The notes: generated by a model from the sequence alone, not told the origin. Counted from the stretch's first letter, positions 51,244 to 60,640 are shown. The stretch is DNA of 64,000 nucleotides from Pseudomonas sp. QTF5 (GCF_000512695.2 NZ_AZRW02000033.1:1-64000); one strand, 5' to 3'. Numbers and translations: made by a program.

Positions 51244-52173
51244 TCACTCTTTCACTCGTACTAATCTCTTGTCGAGCGTATTGGCGAGACACATCGCCTC
51301 ATCGCTCAATGACTTGCAAAAGGCGTCGATGAAGCTAGAGGAGGGGCGGTAATCAGGCCGGATCAACATAACGCGATAGGGAATGGACACATTGATCGGC
51401 CGAATGACCAATCCTCTGCCTGACTCCTCCACTGCGGTCAACGGGTTGATAATCGCCACCCCCAACTGTTGCCTGACCATGGCGCAGACCGATGCAGCGT
51501 TGGTTGTTTCGATGACGGTATGCCGATTGACTCCGGCCTGACGAAAGTGTTCATCGAGCGTCTGACGATAGATGTCCAGACCCGAAAAGTTGATGAAATC
51601 GACGCCGCGAAAGTCTTCCATTACCAGGCGCGACCTGGATAGCAAAGGATGACCCTCTGGCAGAATGCAGACCATGTCGGAACAAAAGAGCAATGCCCCT
51701 TGAGTACCTCGTGGTACATGCTCGCCCTCGGTCAATCCGAGGTCGTAACGCTGGGCGCTGAGAGACTCTTCCAGTAAGGGTGATTCCTGTGCCGCAATGC
51801 TCAAGCCTATGCCGCTATGCTGTTGTTGAAAGTGCTTACAGACCCTGGGTAACAGCGTCTGGGAGAACAACGGAAGGCAGGCGACGCTCAGTTGGCCATG
51901 TTCGAAGCGACGGATCGACTGTGCAACGCTGTTGATTCGTTCCAACCCGATGTAGGAGTGTTCAACCTCTACGAGCAGCATAATGGCCTGAGCCGTCGGT
52001 ACCAGCCTCCCTCCCTCTCGATCAAACAGCCGAAGGCCAGAGATACTTTCAAGCCGCGCCAGTTCCCGGCTGACCGTCGGTTGGGAAGTCAATAGCAAGC
52101 GGGCCGCTCCGGTAACACTACCCGCCTGCATGATGGCGCGGAAGACTTCGATATGCCGTATGGAAATTCCCAC
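51244..52173 (-). CDS. lysR: LysR-type regulator, probable activator of lysA
   Basis: A 309-aa LysR-family protein. Helix-turn-helix at residues about 1-60 (ISIRHIEVFRAIMQAGSVTG, TSQPTVSRELARLESISGLR), effector domain after that. It is transcribed away from the diaminopimelate decarboxylase gene across a 127-base gap, the classical lysR-lysA arrangement in which LysR activates lysA when diaminopimelate is available. Effector specificity is inferred from the context. Confidence 0.88.
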   Translation of the reverse strand: MGISIRHIEVFRAIMQAGSVTGAARLLLTSQPTVSRELARLESISGLRLFDREGGRLVPTAQAIMLLVEVEHSYIGLERINSVAQSIRRFEHGQLSVACLPLFSQTLLPRVCKHFQQQHSGIGLSIAAQESPLLEESLSAQRYDLGLTEGEHVPRGTQGALLFCSDMVCILPEGHPLLSRSRLVMEDFRGVDFINFSGLDIYRQTLDEHFRQAGVNRHTVIETTNAASVCAMVRQQLGVAIINPLTAVEESGRGLVIRPINVSIPYRVMLIRPDYRPSSSFIDAFCKSLSDEAMCLANTLDKRLVRVKE

Positions 52174-52300
52174 CCGGGGCCTCCGTCAATTGATCAATCC
52201 CCATATCAAAACTGAATCGATCCGCAAAGAATAGATATTTTATTGAATGCTGGGCGATCGGCATGATGGTTTCTCTCTTTACTTCAGATTGAATACTTCC

Positions 52301-53539
52301 ATGCCCAACCATTCCGCTTTCCAGCAATTAGCCGAAACGGCGAAACAGCACGGCACCCCGCTCTGGTGCTATGACGCCCAGACCATCAGGGCACGCGTCG
52401 ACCAACTGCAAGGCTTCGATGTCATTCGATACGCGCAAAAAGCCTGCTCCAATCTGCATATTCTCCGTTTGATCCGCGAACAAGGCGTGCGGGTCGATGC
52501 CGTATCATTGGGTGAAATCGAGCGGGCGCTGCTCGCTGGATACAGCCCTGCCGGCGACCCGGCGGGCATTGTTCTGACCTCTGATCTGTTCGATGAAGCG
52601 ACATTGCGACGGGTCGTCGAGCTGAACATTGAGGTCAATACCGGCTCGATTGACATGCTCCGTCAGTTGGGCAAAGAGTCTGCGGGCCATCGCGTCTGGC
52701 TGCGGATCAACCCAGGGTTTGGCCATGGTCACAGCCGCAAGACCAATACTGGTGGTGAAAACAGCAAGCATGGAATCTGGCATGACCAGGTTCAGGAAGC
52801 GCTCGGCGTGATTCGGCAATTCGGGCTGAAACTGGTGGGATTGCACATGCATATTGGTTCAGGTGTGGATTACGCGCACCTTGAGCAAGTGGGCTGTGCA
52901 ATGGTCTCGGCCGTGAGGGCACTCGACCACGATATCGAAGCATTCTCCATAGGCGGGGGGCTTTCCACGCCTTATCGTGTGGGGGATGAACCGGTGGATA
53001 TCCAGCGCTATGCGAACGCATGGCGCCAGGCCAAACAGGACATTGAGGCTTTACTCGCGCACCCCGTACGGATGGAGATCGAGCCCGGTCGGTTCCTGGT
53101 AGCCGAGTCAGGCTATTTGGTTACCGAAGTCCGCGCGGTAAAAAAAGTCGGTAGCCGAAACTTCATCCTGGTGAACGCCGGCTTCAATGACCTGATGCGG
53201 CCAGCCCTCTATGGCGCCTATCACCAAATGACCTTGCTGGACTCCCAGGGTGTCCCGGTCAGTCGTCCGGAGCACTTTTGTGTAGTGGGAGGCCCCCTGT
53301 GCGAATCCGGCGATATTTTTACGCAGGATGAACAGGGTGTCACACCCCGTTTGCTACCTGAAGCACAGGTTGGCGACTTGCTGATCATGCACGATACCGG
53401 CGCGTACGGCGCCTCTATGTCATCCAACTACAACAGCCGCACACTGTTGCCGGAAGTGTTGATCGAGCAAGGGCACGCTAAATTGATTCGACGACCGCAG
53501 CCATTGTCGGACTTGCTGGCCCTGGAGTTGGGGCTTTAA
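52301..53539 (+). CDS. lysA: Diaminopimelate decarboxylase
   Basis: A 412-aa PLP enzyme that converts meso-diaminopimelate to L-lysine, the last step of lysine synthesis. The PLP lysine is Lys47 in IRYAQKACS; FSIGGGLSTPYR binds the cofactor phosphate; EPGRFLVAESG and GGPLCESGDIF carry the substrate and Cys residues of the fold-III decarboxylases. Start MPNHSAFQQLAETAK at 52301. A second lysA copy is common in Pseudomonas, so this may not be the housekeeping gene. Confidence 0.92.
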   Translation: MPNHSAFQQLAETAKQHGTPLWCYDAQTIRARVDQLQGFDVIRYAQKACSNLHILRLIREQGVRVDAVSLGEIERALLAGYSPAGDPAGIVLTSDLFDEATLRRVVELNIEVNTGSIDMLRQLGKESAGHRVWLRINPGFGHGHSRKTNTGGENSKHGIWHDQVQEALGVIRQFGLKLVGLHMHIGSGVDYAHLEQVGCAMVSAVRALDHDIEAFSIGGGLSTPYRVGDEPVDIQRYANAWRQAKQDIEALLAHPVRMEIEPGRFLVAESGYLVTEVRAVKKVGSRNFILVNAGFNDLMRPALYGAYHQMTLLDSQGVPVSRPEHFCVVGGPLCESGDIFTQDEQGVTPRLLPEAQVGDLLIMHDTGAYGASMSSNYNSRTLLPEVLIEQGHAKLIRRPQPLSDLLALELGL

Positions 53540-53597
53540 AAGCCAGGTGGTGATCGAAACAACGGGTTGATGAAATTCTCATGAAGGAGCTGTGCGC

Positions 53598-54245
53598 GTG
53601 AAAACCACTATCGATCACCTTGTTATCGTGGCGCCGGATCTCAATACCGGCTGCGCGTTCGTCACTGACTTGCTAGGTGTCGACCTTCAACCGGGCGGTG
53701 CCCATCCACGCATGGGCACCCACAACAGGCTGCTTCGCCTTGGCCCCCAGTGCTACCTGGAAGTGATTGCCGTGGACCCATCAGCCAAACGCCCGGACCG
53801 ACCTCGCTGGTTTGGCCTTGATCAACGTGCTCTCCACTCGCCGGCGCGCTTGGCGACATGGGTTGCACGGACCGATGATATCCACACTATCAGTGATTCC
53901 TGCCACGATATCGTCGGGGATGTCGAACCTATGACACGAGGAACATTGTCCTGGCAAATAACGATACCTGCGGACGGAAGCCTTCCCTTGGCAGGATCAG
54001 CCCCCACCCTGATTCAATGGGGACAAGCGCCTCATCCCGCGAGCGCACTCCTAGACAAAGGCTGTTATCTGTTGGCATTGGACGTCTTCCATACGGATCC
54101 AGAAAGAGTCAAAGCGATTCTGACGGCCATAAACTTTTCTGGTCCGGTTTATCTTCATCCGCTCAAAGATGCTTCAACACCCTATCTGTTTGCGCATATT
54201 CAAACGCCAAATGGCGTAAAAACACTGCCGTTTTCGAGAACGTGA
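53598..54245 (+). CDS. VOC-family (glyoxalase-like) protein
   Basis: About 215 aa, with a GTG start at 53598 chosen for AAGGAG 9 bases upstream (53584-53589). Two glyoxalase-type beta-alpha-beta-beta-beta repeats are visible, the first with DHLVIVAPDLNTGCAFVTDL. A metal-binding His pair is plausible but not certain. It follows lysA by 58 bases and may be cotranscribed. Substrate unknown. Confidence 0.75.
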   Translation: MKTTIDHLVIVAPDLNTGCAFVTDLLGVDLQPGGAHPRMGTHNRLLRLGPQCYLEVIAVDPSAKRPDRPRWFGLDQRALHSPARLATWVARTDDIHTISDSCHDIVGDVEPMTRGTLSWQITIPADGSLPLAGSAPTLIQWGQAPHPASALLDKGCYLLALDVFHTDPERVKAILTAINFSGPVYLHPLKDASTPYLFAHIQTPNGVKTLPFSRT

Positions 54246-54449
54246 GTCGCGCGGGGCGCTCTACCGTTTGTTCGCTGCCGAAATTCGCCACTTCACCGCC
54301 AACGCCAGTGCCGACCTCGGCGAGTTCAGCAAACCACTGGACGCTGGCGTGGACACCCTCGGCTGGTTGAACAGATTCAGGGGCGGCTTGAAACCGTCCA
54401 ATAGGAAAAGGTTGGGCTTTTTCATGCCCAAAAAACGATCAGTCGTCAC
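54246..54449 (+). other. Stretch with coding character but no start, possible gene fragment
   Basis: One plus-strand frame reads ALYRLFAAEIRHFTANASAD then GEFSKPLDAGVDTLGWLN, protein-like sequence without a usable start or domain. It may be the 3' end of a lost gene. Family not recognised. Confidence 0.25.
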
Positions 54450-54905
54450 TCATTCCCCGGCTTTCGTCGATTTGATGAGATTGTTGCGCAGCTTCACGAT
54501 CGCATTCTGCATCTGCGTGAACTCGTCCGGTGTCAGGCCGGTTGCGTCGGAGAGGCCCATTTCGGGACGGCCTTCGCGCAACTGTCGACCACTCTTTGTC
54601 AGACTGATGCGCACCTGCCGCTCGTCCTCGGGATCACGCTGCCTCTGTAGATAGCCCATCGCTTCCAGCTTTTTCAGGATCGGTGTGAGCGTGTTCGATT
54701 CGAGAAACAGCTTCTCGCCCAGGCTGCCCACGGTTTGATTGTCTTCCTCCCATAGCGCAACGATGGTGATGTATTGCGTATAAGTGAGCCCCAGCTGCTC
54801 GAGTATCGGCTTGTAGGCCTTGCCGAAGGCCAGGTTCGTGGAATAGACCGCAAAACACAGAAAGTCGGAGAGCTTGGCGGGAGCCGTCTTGTCGGTGGGT
54901 TTCAT
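54450..54905 (-). CDS. ohrR: OhrR-type MarR-family organic-peroxide sensor
   Basis: A 151-aa MarR-family repressor. Cys17 in SDFLCFAVYSTN is the conserved peroxide-sensing cysteine of OhrR; oxidation releases DNA. The winged helix lies at residues about 55-105 (SLGEKLFLESNTLTPILKKL). It is followed downstream (minus strand) by other sequence, and the two ohr genes it should repress lie upstream, in the same orientation. Confidence 0.9.
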   Translation of the reverse strand: MKPTDKTAPAKLSDFLCFAVYSTNLAFGKAYKPILEQLGLTYTQYITIVALWEEDNQTVGSLGEKLFLESNTLTPILKKLEAMGYLQRQRDPEDERQVRISLTKSGRQLREGRPEMGLSDATGLTPDEFTQMQNAIVKLRNNLIKSTKAGE

Positions 54906-54950
54906 GTGCTTCCTCGTTGGCCAAAGTTGAAGGCTCGCAAAGGCAAAATA

Positions 54951-54972
54951 TACCGCGTATGCGATTGTATCG
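54951..54972 (-). promoter_or_regulatory. Probable OhrR operator upstream of ohrR
   Basis: CGTATGCGATTGTATCG at 54956-54972 matches, with one mismatch, CGTATGCGTTTGTATCG in front of the second ohr gene (56081-56097). A shared CGTATGCG also occurs before the first ohr gene. Position and sharing suggest an autoregulatory OhrR site. Confidence 0.6.
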
Positions 54973-55034
54973 GAACAGCTCTGACTTTCGACTGTGGCCG
55001 ATTCGACAGCACGTCGAACCGGCCATGCGGTGAA

Positions 55035-55475
55035 TCATGAGGTGAGGGCGTTTATGACCACGTCGATATTGCCTCGCGTCGCCTTCGAGTACGGGCAGAT
55101 TTGGTCGGCGGCGTGCGCGAGCTCCGTCGCGACGTCTTGCGCCAAGCCCGGCACGCGCAAATTCAGCCGCGCCTGGAGGAAGTAGGCCGGACCGGTCTGG
55201 CCCAGATCGACCTCAATATCGACGGACATATCGGGCGCAAGCGTCACCTTCATATTTTTCGCCGCGAGCTCGACAGCGGCGGTGTAGCAAGCCGACCATG
55301 CGCCGGCGAACAGCTGCTCTGCGGTTGGGTGCGGGGCAATGGCTTTGAACTCGTGCGCCAGTTTCGCGTTTCCAGGCGACGAGAGCTGGATGTCCAGGCC
55401 ACGGGAAGAGTTGCCAGCGTCGCTGAACGTCGTGTGGGTTTTGCCTGTCATCAGGACTTTTTCGATTTTGCTCAT
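55035..55475 (-). CDS. ohr: Organic hydroperoxide resistance protein Ohr, copy 1
   Basis: A 146-aa OsmC/Ohr thiol peroxidase that reduces organic hydroperoxides. The catalytic cysteines are Cys63 (SACYTAAVE) and Cys127 (QICPYSKATRGN). Start at ATG 55475. It stands between ohrR and a second ohr copy, all on the minus strand. Confidence 0.93.
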   Translation of the reverse strand: MSKIEKVLMTGKTHTTFSDAGNSSRGLDIQLSSPGNAKLAHEFKAIAPHPTAEQLFAGAWSACYTAAVELAAKNMKVTLAPDMSVDIEVDLGQTGPAYFLQARLNLRVPGLAQDVATELAHAADQICPYSKATRGNIDVVINALTS

Positions 55476-55511
55476 GGTTGAGGTCCTCAAAGTGTTGAAG
55501 GGTTTTGTGAT

Positions 55512-55536
55512 TCGCATACGCTTAAAGCGTATGCGA
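55512..55536. promoter_or_regulatory. Palindromic operator-like sequence upstream of ohr copy 1
   Basis: CGCATACGCT-TAA-AGCGTATGCG, 10-bp arms plus a flanking T/A pair. It contains the CGTATGCG core seen at the other two OhrR-linked promoters. Probable binding site of the OhrR dimer. Confidence 0.65.
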
Positions 55537-55586
55537 CATATATGCCATATCGACAGTGCCAATCGATATCAACGCCGCGCGGTGCG

Positions 55587-56039
55587 TCATGCCGTGAGGA
55601 CGTTCAGGGCCACGTCAATGTTACCCCGCGTCGCTTTCGAGTACGGGCAAATTTGATCTGCGGTATGCGCCAGCGTCGTCGCGATGTCGTGCGCCAGACC
55701 CGGTACGCGCAGAGTCAACCGAGCCTGGAGGAAGTACGCCGGACCGGTCTGACCCAGATCGACTTCGATGTCGACAGACAGATCAGACGGCAGCACCACG
55801 TTCATTTCATTTGCCACCAGCCCGACGGCGGCGGTGTAGCAGGCCGACCATGCGCCGGCGAACAATTGCTCGGCGGTCGGGTGTGGCTGAGTAGCGGCGA
55901 ACACGTGCGCCGGTTTCGCGTTTTCGGGCGTCGACAACTGGATGTCGAGGCTGCCGTTATGGCCCCGCGACGTATTGCCAGCGGCGCTAACGGTGGTGTG
56001 AGTTTTGCCGGTGGCCAGGACTTTTTCGATCTTGCTCAT
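55587..56039 (-). CDS. ohr: Organic hydroperoxide resistance protein Ohr, copy 2
   Basis: A 150-aa paralogue of copy 1 with the same two catalytic cysteines (Cys67 in SACYTAAVG, Cys131 in QICPYSK). The main differences are a GHNGS insertion near residue 27 and changes around residues 42-85. The 112-base gap to copy 1 and strong similarity suggest local duplication, or acquisition as a pair. Confidence 0.92.
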   Translation of the reverse strand: MSKIEKVLATGKTHTTVSAAGNTSRGHNGSLDIQLSTPENAKPAHVFAATQPHPTAEQLFAGAWSACYTAAVGLVANEMNVVLPSDLSVDIEVDLGQTGPAYFLQARLTLRVPGLAHDIATTLAHTADQICPYSKATRGNIDVALNVLTA

Positions 56040-56075
56040 GGGGTGGATCCTCAACGTTTCAAAAGATGTGATTTG

Positions 56076-56103
56076 TGTATCGTATGCGTTTGTATCGTAT
56101 GCG
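56076..56103 (-). promoter_or_regulatory. Tandem operator-like repeats upstream of ohr copy 2
   Basis: Two direct copies of TGTATCGTATGCG, 56076-56088 and 56091-56103, 15 bases apart start to start. The core CGTATGCG matches the sites at ohrR and ohr copy 1. A direct rather than palindromic layout is different from copy 1's site. Confidence 0.6.
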
Positions 56104-56291
56104 ATGTAATAATAATTGCGCAGACCTCCATCCATGTCAATTGATCGCGTTGCGCCTGCCGACGAGTGGTGTGGCCACACAACGTTGACCGTTTCAACGA
56201 TATGCCGAATTCGTCATCAACCCGACCTAAAGCGATCAAGCCGTGAGCCTTGGAAGGGCCCACCCTGACCGGTCTGTCCAAGGAGATGAGC

Positions 56292-57299
56292 ATGATCCGA
56301 CTGACCCTGTTTCAAGCCCGTGAACTGGCCGAATCGATCCTGTTGCACAACGGTTTTAATCTGGCCCATGCGCAAGCGGTGGCGGCGACGGTGATCGCTG
56401 GCGAGCGCGATGGCTGCGCCTCCCACGGTTTGTACCGGATTCTGGGCTGCGTGAATTCCCTGCGGGCCGGCAAGGTGTCGGCCGATGCCGAGCCGCAGGT
56501 GATCGACCAGGCGCCGTCGATCGTGCGGGTGGATGCCGCTGGTGGTTTTTCGCAGTTGGCGTTTCAGGCGGGGCTTGGGTTGCTGGCGCAGAAAACCCGG
56601 GCCAACGGGATTGCGGCGTTGGCGATCAATCGCTGTGTGCATTTCTCGGCGCTGTGGGTGGAGATCGAGCAGTTGACCGCAGTGGGTTTGGTGGCGCTGG
56701 CGTGTAATCCGAGTCATGCCTGGGTGGCACCGGCCGGGGGACGTGTGCCGGTGTTCGGCACCAATCCCATTGCCTTTGGCTGGCCGCGTGCGGGGCAGGA
56801 TCCGTTTGTGTTCGACTTCGCCACCAGCGCGATTGCTCGTGGCGATATCGAGTTGCATCGGCGTGCCGGCAAGGCGATTCCCGAGGGTTGGGGCGTGGAC
56901 GCTGAGGGCCGGCCGAGCACCGATGCCAATGTGGTGCTCGACGGCGGCGCGATGCTGACGTTTGGTGGGCACAAAGGCTCGGCGCTGGCGGCAATGGTGG
57001 AGTTGATCGCCGGGCCTTTGATCGGTGATTTGACCAGTGCCGAATCGCTGGCCTATGACGCGGGCAGCAAGTCGTCGCCGTACCACGGCGAGTTGATCAT
57101 TGCGCTGGACCCGCGGCGTTTTCTGGGGGCTGCCACTGAGGAACATTTGGCCCGGGCCGAGGTGTTGTTTCAGGGCATTGAAGGGCAGGGCGCACGCTTG
57201 CCGTCGCAACGGCGTTATGCGGCGCGGGCACGCAGTCTGGTGGAGGGCGTGCAGATTCCCGAGGCGCTATACAACGACCTGAAAGCACTACTTGCCTGA
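56292..57299 (+). CDS. Ldh/malate-dehydrogenase-family reductase, likely delta1-pyrroline/piperideine-2-carboxylate reductase
   Basis: A 335-aa NAD(P)H-dependent enzyme starting MIRLTLFQARELAES at 56292 (AAGGAG 7 bases upstream). GERDGCASHGLYRILG, NPSHAWVAPAGGRVP and FGTNPIAFGWPR are typical of the DpkA/LhpD subfamily that reduces cyclic imino acids to proline or pipecolate. Next to hydroxyproline-type genes this would reduce delta1-pyrroline-2-carboxylate to L-proline. The family is firm; the substrate is inferred. Confidence 0.83.
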   Translation: MIRLTLFQARELAESILLHNGFNLAHAQAVAATVIAGERDGCASHGLYRILGCVNSLRAGKVSADAEPQVIDQAPSIVRVDAAGGFSQLAFQAGLGLLAQKTRANGIAALAINRCVHFSALWVEIEQLTAVGLVALACNPSHAWVAPAGGRVPVFGTNPIAFGWPRAGQDPFVFDFATSAIARGDIELHRRAGKAIPEGWGVDAEGRPSTDANVVLDGGAMLTFGGHKGSALAAMVELIAGPLIGDLTSAESLAYDAGSKSSPYHGELIIALDPRRFLGAATEEHLARAEVLFQGIEGQGARLPSQRRYAARARSLVEGVQIPEALYNDLKALLA

Positions 57300-57315
57300 A
57301 ACGAAATACCCAACC

Positions 57316-57407
57316 CTGTGGGAGCGGGCTTGCTCGCGAAGGCGGTGTGCCAGGCAATGCAAATGCTGACTGACACTCCGCTTTCGCGAGCAAGCCCGCT
57401 CCCACAG
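57316..57407. repeat. REP-type inverted pair
   Basis: TGTGGGAGCGGGCTTGCTCG and its reverse complement about 45 bases apart, filling the gap between two convergent genes. Typical of the P. fluorescens group. Confidence 0.85.
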
Positions 57408-57422
57408 TTTTTCGAGTGTTTT

Positions 57423-59003
57423 TTAAATCGGGTCGCGCTGGTTGATGCCGTCAACGAGTCGCGCAATGCCCAACGGGTTGGCGTTTTTCAGGGCGTCGGG
57501 CAGCAAGTCGTCCGGGCAGTTCTGGTAGCACACCGGGCGCAGGAAGCGCTCGATGGCCAAGCTGCCGACCGAAGTGCCACGGGCGTCGGAGGTCGCCGGA
57601 TAGGGCCCGCCATGCACCATGGCATCGCAGACTTCAACACCGGTGGGATAGCCGTTGAACAGCACCCGGCCGACCTTTTGTTCCAGCAGTACCAGCAGAT
57701 CGGCGTGTTCCTTCAGGTCCTGTGCTTCGCCAATCAACGTGGCGGTGAGTTGACCGTGCAAACTGTTCAGCGCTTGTCGCAACTCGGCCTTGTCGGCTAC
57801 TTCGACGATGATGGTGGTCGGGCCGAACACTTCTTCCTGCAACAGCGGATCACCCTTGAGCAGCAGACTGACGTCGGCCTTGAACAGTTGTGGCCGCGCC
57901 TGATTGCCGTGTTGATCCTGGCCTGCCAGACGGGTTATTCCCGGATGGTCGAGCAAGGCCTGCACACCTTTTTCGTAGCTGCCGAGGGTGCCGGTGTTGA
58001 GCATGGTTTGCGCCGGTTGTTCGGCCATCAAGGCACTGAGCCGCACGATGAAAGCACTGAAGTGGGGTGAGCGAATACCGATCACCAACCCCGGATTGGT
58101 ACAGAACTGACCGCAACCCTGGACCACCGACGCCACCAGTTCACCGGCGATTTTCTCGCCACGCACGACCAGGGCTTCAGGCAATACCAGCACCGGGTTG
58201 ATGCTGCTCATTTCGGCGAACACCGGAATCGGTTGTGGCCGTGCGGCGGCCATGTCACAGAGCGCGCGACCGCCTTTCAGCGAGCCGGTGAAACCGACGG
58301 CCTGGATCGCCGGATGCTTGACCAGCGCTTCACCGACACCCGCGCCGTAGATCATGTTGAACACACCTTTGGGCATGTCGGTTTGCTCGGCGGCGCGGAT
58401 GATTGCATCGGCCACGCGTTCGGCGGTCGCCATGTGTCCACTGTGGGCCTTGAACACCACCGGGCAACCGGCGGCCAGGGCTGCAGCGGTGTCACCGCCG
58501 GCGGTGGAAAAGGCCAGTGGGAAATTACTGGCGCCGAACACGGCCACCGGACCGACGCCGATCCGGTATTGGCGCAGGTCGACCCGTGGTAGGGGCTGAC
58601 GTTCGGGCAAGGCGCGATCGATGCGCGCACCATAGAAATCGCCCCGACGCAGAACCTGAGCGAACAGGCGCATTTGGCCGCTGGTACGGTTGCGTTCACC
58701 TTGAATGCGCCCGGTCGGCAGGGCGGTTTCGCGGGTGACCAGAGCGACAAAATCATCATCCAGCGCATCCAGTTGCGTGGCGATGGCCTCAAGAAATTCT
58801 GCACGGCGAGTTGCCGGCAAGTTGCGAAAGGCCGGGTAAGCGGCAGCAGCGGTTTGGGCGGCGGTGTCCACTTCTTCTACGGTGGCTTGCATGAAAGAGA
58901 AGGGCAGTGCTTCGTCGGTGCTGGCGTCGTGGCTATGCAGAGTGATGCTGCCAGCGGCGCTGCGGGCGCCGCCGATGTAGTTGTGGCCGATGATCTTGGG
59001 CAT
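57423..59003 (-). CDS. Aldehyde dehydrogenase, probable alpha-ketoglutaric semialdehyde dehydrogenase
   Basis: A 526-aa NAD(P)-dependent dehydrogenase. Catalytic Cys in GCGQFCTNPG, catalytic Glu in FAEMSSINP and cofactor segment GASNFPLAFSTAGGDTAAAL are all present. This subfamily oxidises 2,5-dioxopentanoate to 2-oxoglutarate, the final step of the hydroxyproline route, matching the DapA-family deaminase nearby. Downstream of the transporter gene on the same strand, but a REP element lies between. Confidence 0.87.
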   Translation of the reverse strand: MPKIIGHNYIGGARSAAGSITLHSHDASTDEALPFSFMQATVEEVDTAAQTAAAAYPAFRNLPATRRAEFLEAIATQLDALDDDFVALVTRETALPTGRIQGERNRTSGQMRLFAQVLRRGDFYGARIDRALPERQPLPRVDLRQYRIGVGPVAVFGASNFPLAFSTAGGDTAAALAAGCPVVFKAHSGHMATAERVADAIIRAAEQTDMPKGVFNMIYGAGVGEALVKHPAIQAVGFTGSLKGGRALCDMAAARPQPIPVFAEMSSINPVLVLPEALVVRGEKIAGELVASVVQGCGQFCTNPGLVIGIRSPHFSAFIVRLSALMAEQPAQTMLNTGTLGSYEKGVQALLDHPGITRLAGQDQHGNQARPQLFKADVSLLLKGDPLLQEEVFGPTTIIVEVADKAELRQALNSLHGQLTATLIGEAQDLKEHADLLVLLEQKVGRVLFNGYPTGVEVCDAMVHGGPYPATSDARGTSVGSLAIERFLRPVCYQNCPDDLLPDALKNANPLGIARLVDGINQRDPI

Positions 59004-59071
59004 GGAAAACTCCTGTTGGAAAAGAGGGGGGCTAATGCCAGTCAGTCAAGAATTTGAACGCCCGCAATCCA

Positions 59072-59163
59072 TGTGGGAGCGGGCTTGCTCGCGAAAGCGG
59101 TGTGTCAGGCGACATTAATGTTGACTGTGCCGCCGTCTTCGCGAGCAAGCCCGCTCCCACAGG
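59072..59163. repeat. REP-type inverted pair
   Basis: Two facing copies of TGTGGGAGCGGGCTTGCTCG in the gap between the aldehyde dehydrogenase and transporter genes. Confidence 0.85.
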
Positions 59164-59171
59164 TTTTTGGC

Positions 59172-60569
59172 TCAAGCTAGCTCACTACCCCGACGCGTCA
59201 TGGCCGGCGCGGCGCTATCCAGTGCAGCAATACGCGCAGCGGATTCGGCATCCACCTGATGCAACGACTTGCCACGGGTTTCCCGGGTCAGGCCGACGGC
59301 CACGATGGAGATCAGCGCGGCGCCCACCAGGTACCAGGCGATGGGTGTCGAGCTTTGATATTTGTTGAGCAGCGTGATGGCGATCAGCGGTGCCAGGGAA
59401 CCGGCGAAAATCGGCGCCACCTGGTAGCACAGTGAAAGTGCGGTGTAGCGCACATGGGTCGGGAACATTTCGGCCATCAGCGCCGAGTAGGGCGCATAGG
59501 TCATCGACTCGATGCCCAGGCCCAGAATGATCGCCGCCATGATCAGCCAATTGTTGCCGGTGTCCATCATCGGGAAACCGATAAAGCCCCAGAACGCAGT
59601 GAGCACCGCGCCGGTCAGGTAGATCGGTTTGCGCCCGACGATATCCGACAGGTACCCCATCAACGGAATCAGGAAGAAGTGCACCAAGTGCGCGCCGAAC
59701 ATCAGCAATAGAATTTCCGAGGTGTCCTTGTGCACCACCAGTTTCAGGTAGGTGATCGAAAAGGTAACCACGGTGTAATAAAGGATGTTCTCGGCAAAGC
59801 GTGCGCCGATGCCGACCAGCACAGCGCGCCAGTGATGACGCAGCACTTCCACCACGCCCAGCTGTTGCTGCTTGGTCTGTGCCTGACGGGCCTGGGCTTC
59901 TTTGAAGATCGGCGCGTCATCGACGCTGGTGCGAATCCAGTAACCGATCAGCACCACCACCGCCGAGAACCAGAACGCCACGCGCCAGCCCCAAGCGAGG
60001 AATTGTTCCTCCGACAGATTCGATGACAACAGCAACAGCGCGACGGTCGCCACCAGGTTGCCGGCCGGCACCCCGGCTTGCGGCCAACTGGCCCAGAAGC
60101 CGCGACGGTTGTCGGGGCAGTGTTCGGATACCAGCAGAATCGCGCCGCCCCATTCACCGCCAAAAGCAAAGCCCTGGATCAGGCGCAGTAGCACCAATAA
60201 CACTGGCGCGGCATAGCCGATGCTGTCGAAGCCGGGCAGGCACCCCATCAGGAAGGTGGTAATACCGACCACCACCAGGCTCAGTTGCAGCAGGCGTTTG
60301 CGGCCGAATTTGTCACCGTAGTGACCGAACACCAGACCACCCAATGGACGAGCGAGAAAGCCGACCGCGTACAGGGCGAAGGCGGCGATGATGCCGTCGA
60401 TGGGGCTGTCGGTCTGGCGGAAGAACAACTGGCCGAAGACCAGTGCCGAGGCGGTGCCGTAGAGAAAGAATTCGTACCACTCGGCGACGGTGCCGGCCAT
60501 GGCGGCGGCCACTACGCGTTTGAGTCCCGAGGGGGTGGTTGCGCTTTGCGTGTGTAGAGGATTGGACAT
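59172..60569 (-). CDS. MHS-family (metabolite:H+ symporter) MFS transporter
   Basis: A 465-aa inner-membrane protein starting MSNPLHTQSATTPSGLKRVV at 60569. Twelve hydrophobic helices and the MHS signatures FFLYGTASALVFGQLFF and GHYGDKFGRKRLL are visible. It probably imports proline, hydroxyproline or a related betaine for the surrounding pathway. The upstream frame extension has no coding features. Confidence 0.85.
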   Translation of the reverse strand: MSNPLHTQSATTPSGLKRVVAAAMAGTVAEWYEFFLYGTASALVFGQLFFRQTDSPIDGIIAAFALYAVGFLARPLGGLVFGHYGDKFGRKRLLQLSLVVVGITTFLMGCLPGFDSIGYAAPVLLVLLRLIQGFAFGGEWGGAILLVSEHCPDNRRGFWASWPQAGVPAGNLVATVALLLLSSNLSEEQFLAWGWRVAFWFSAVVVLIGYWIRTSVDDAPIFKEAQARQAQTKQQQLGVVEVLRHHWRAVLVGIGARFAENILYYTVVTFSITYLKLVVHKDTSEILLLMFGAHLVHFFLIPLMGYLSDIVGRKPIYLTGAVLTAFWGFIGFPMMDTGNNWLIMAAIILGLGIESMTYAPYSALMAEMFPTHVRYTALSLCYQVAPIFAGSLAPLIAITLLNKYQSSTPIAWYLVGAALISIVAVGLTRETRGKSLHQVDAESAARIAALDSAAPAMTRRGSELA

Positions 60570-60640
60570 GCTGGCGTTTCCTGTAGAGGCGCAAAAACAG
60601 GCAGCCGGGCCGGGTCCGCAAAGACCCGCCCGGCAATCAC

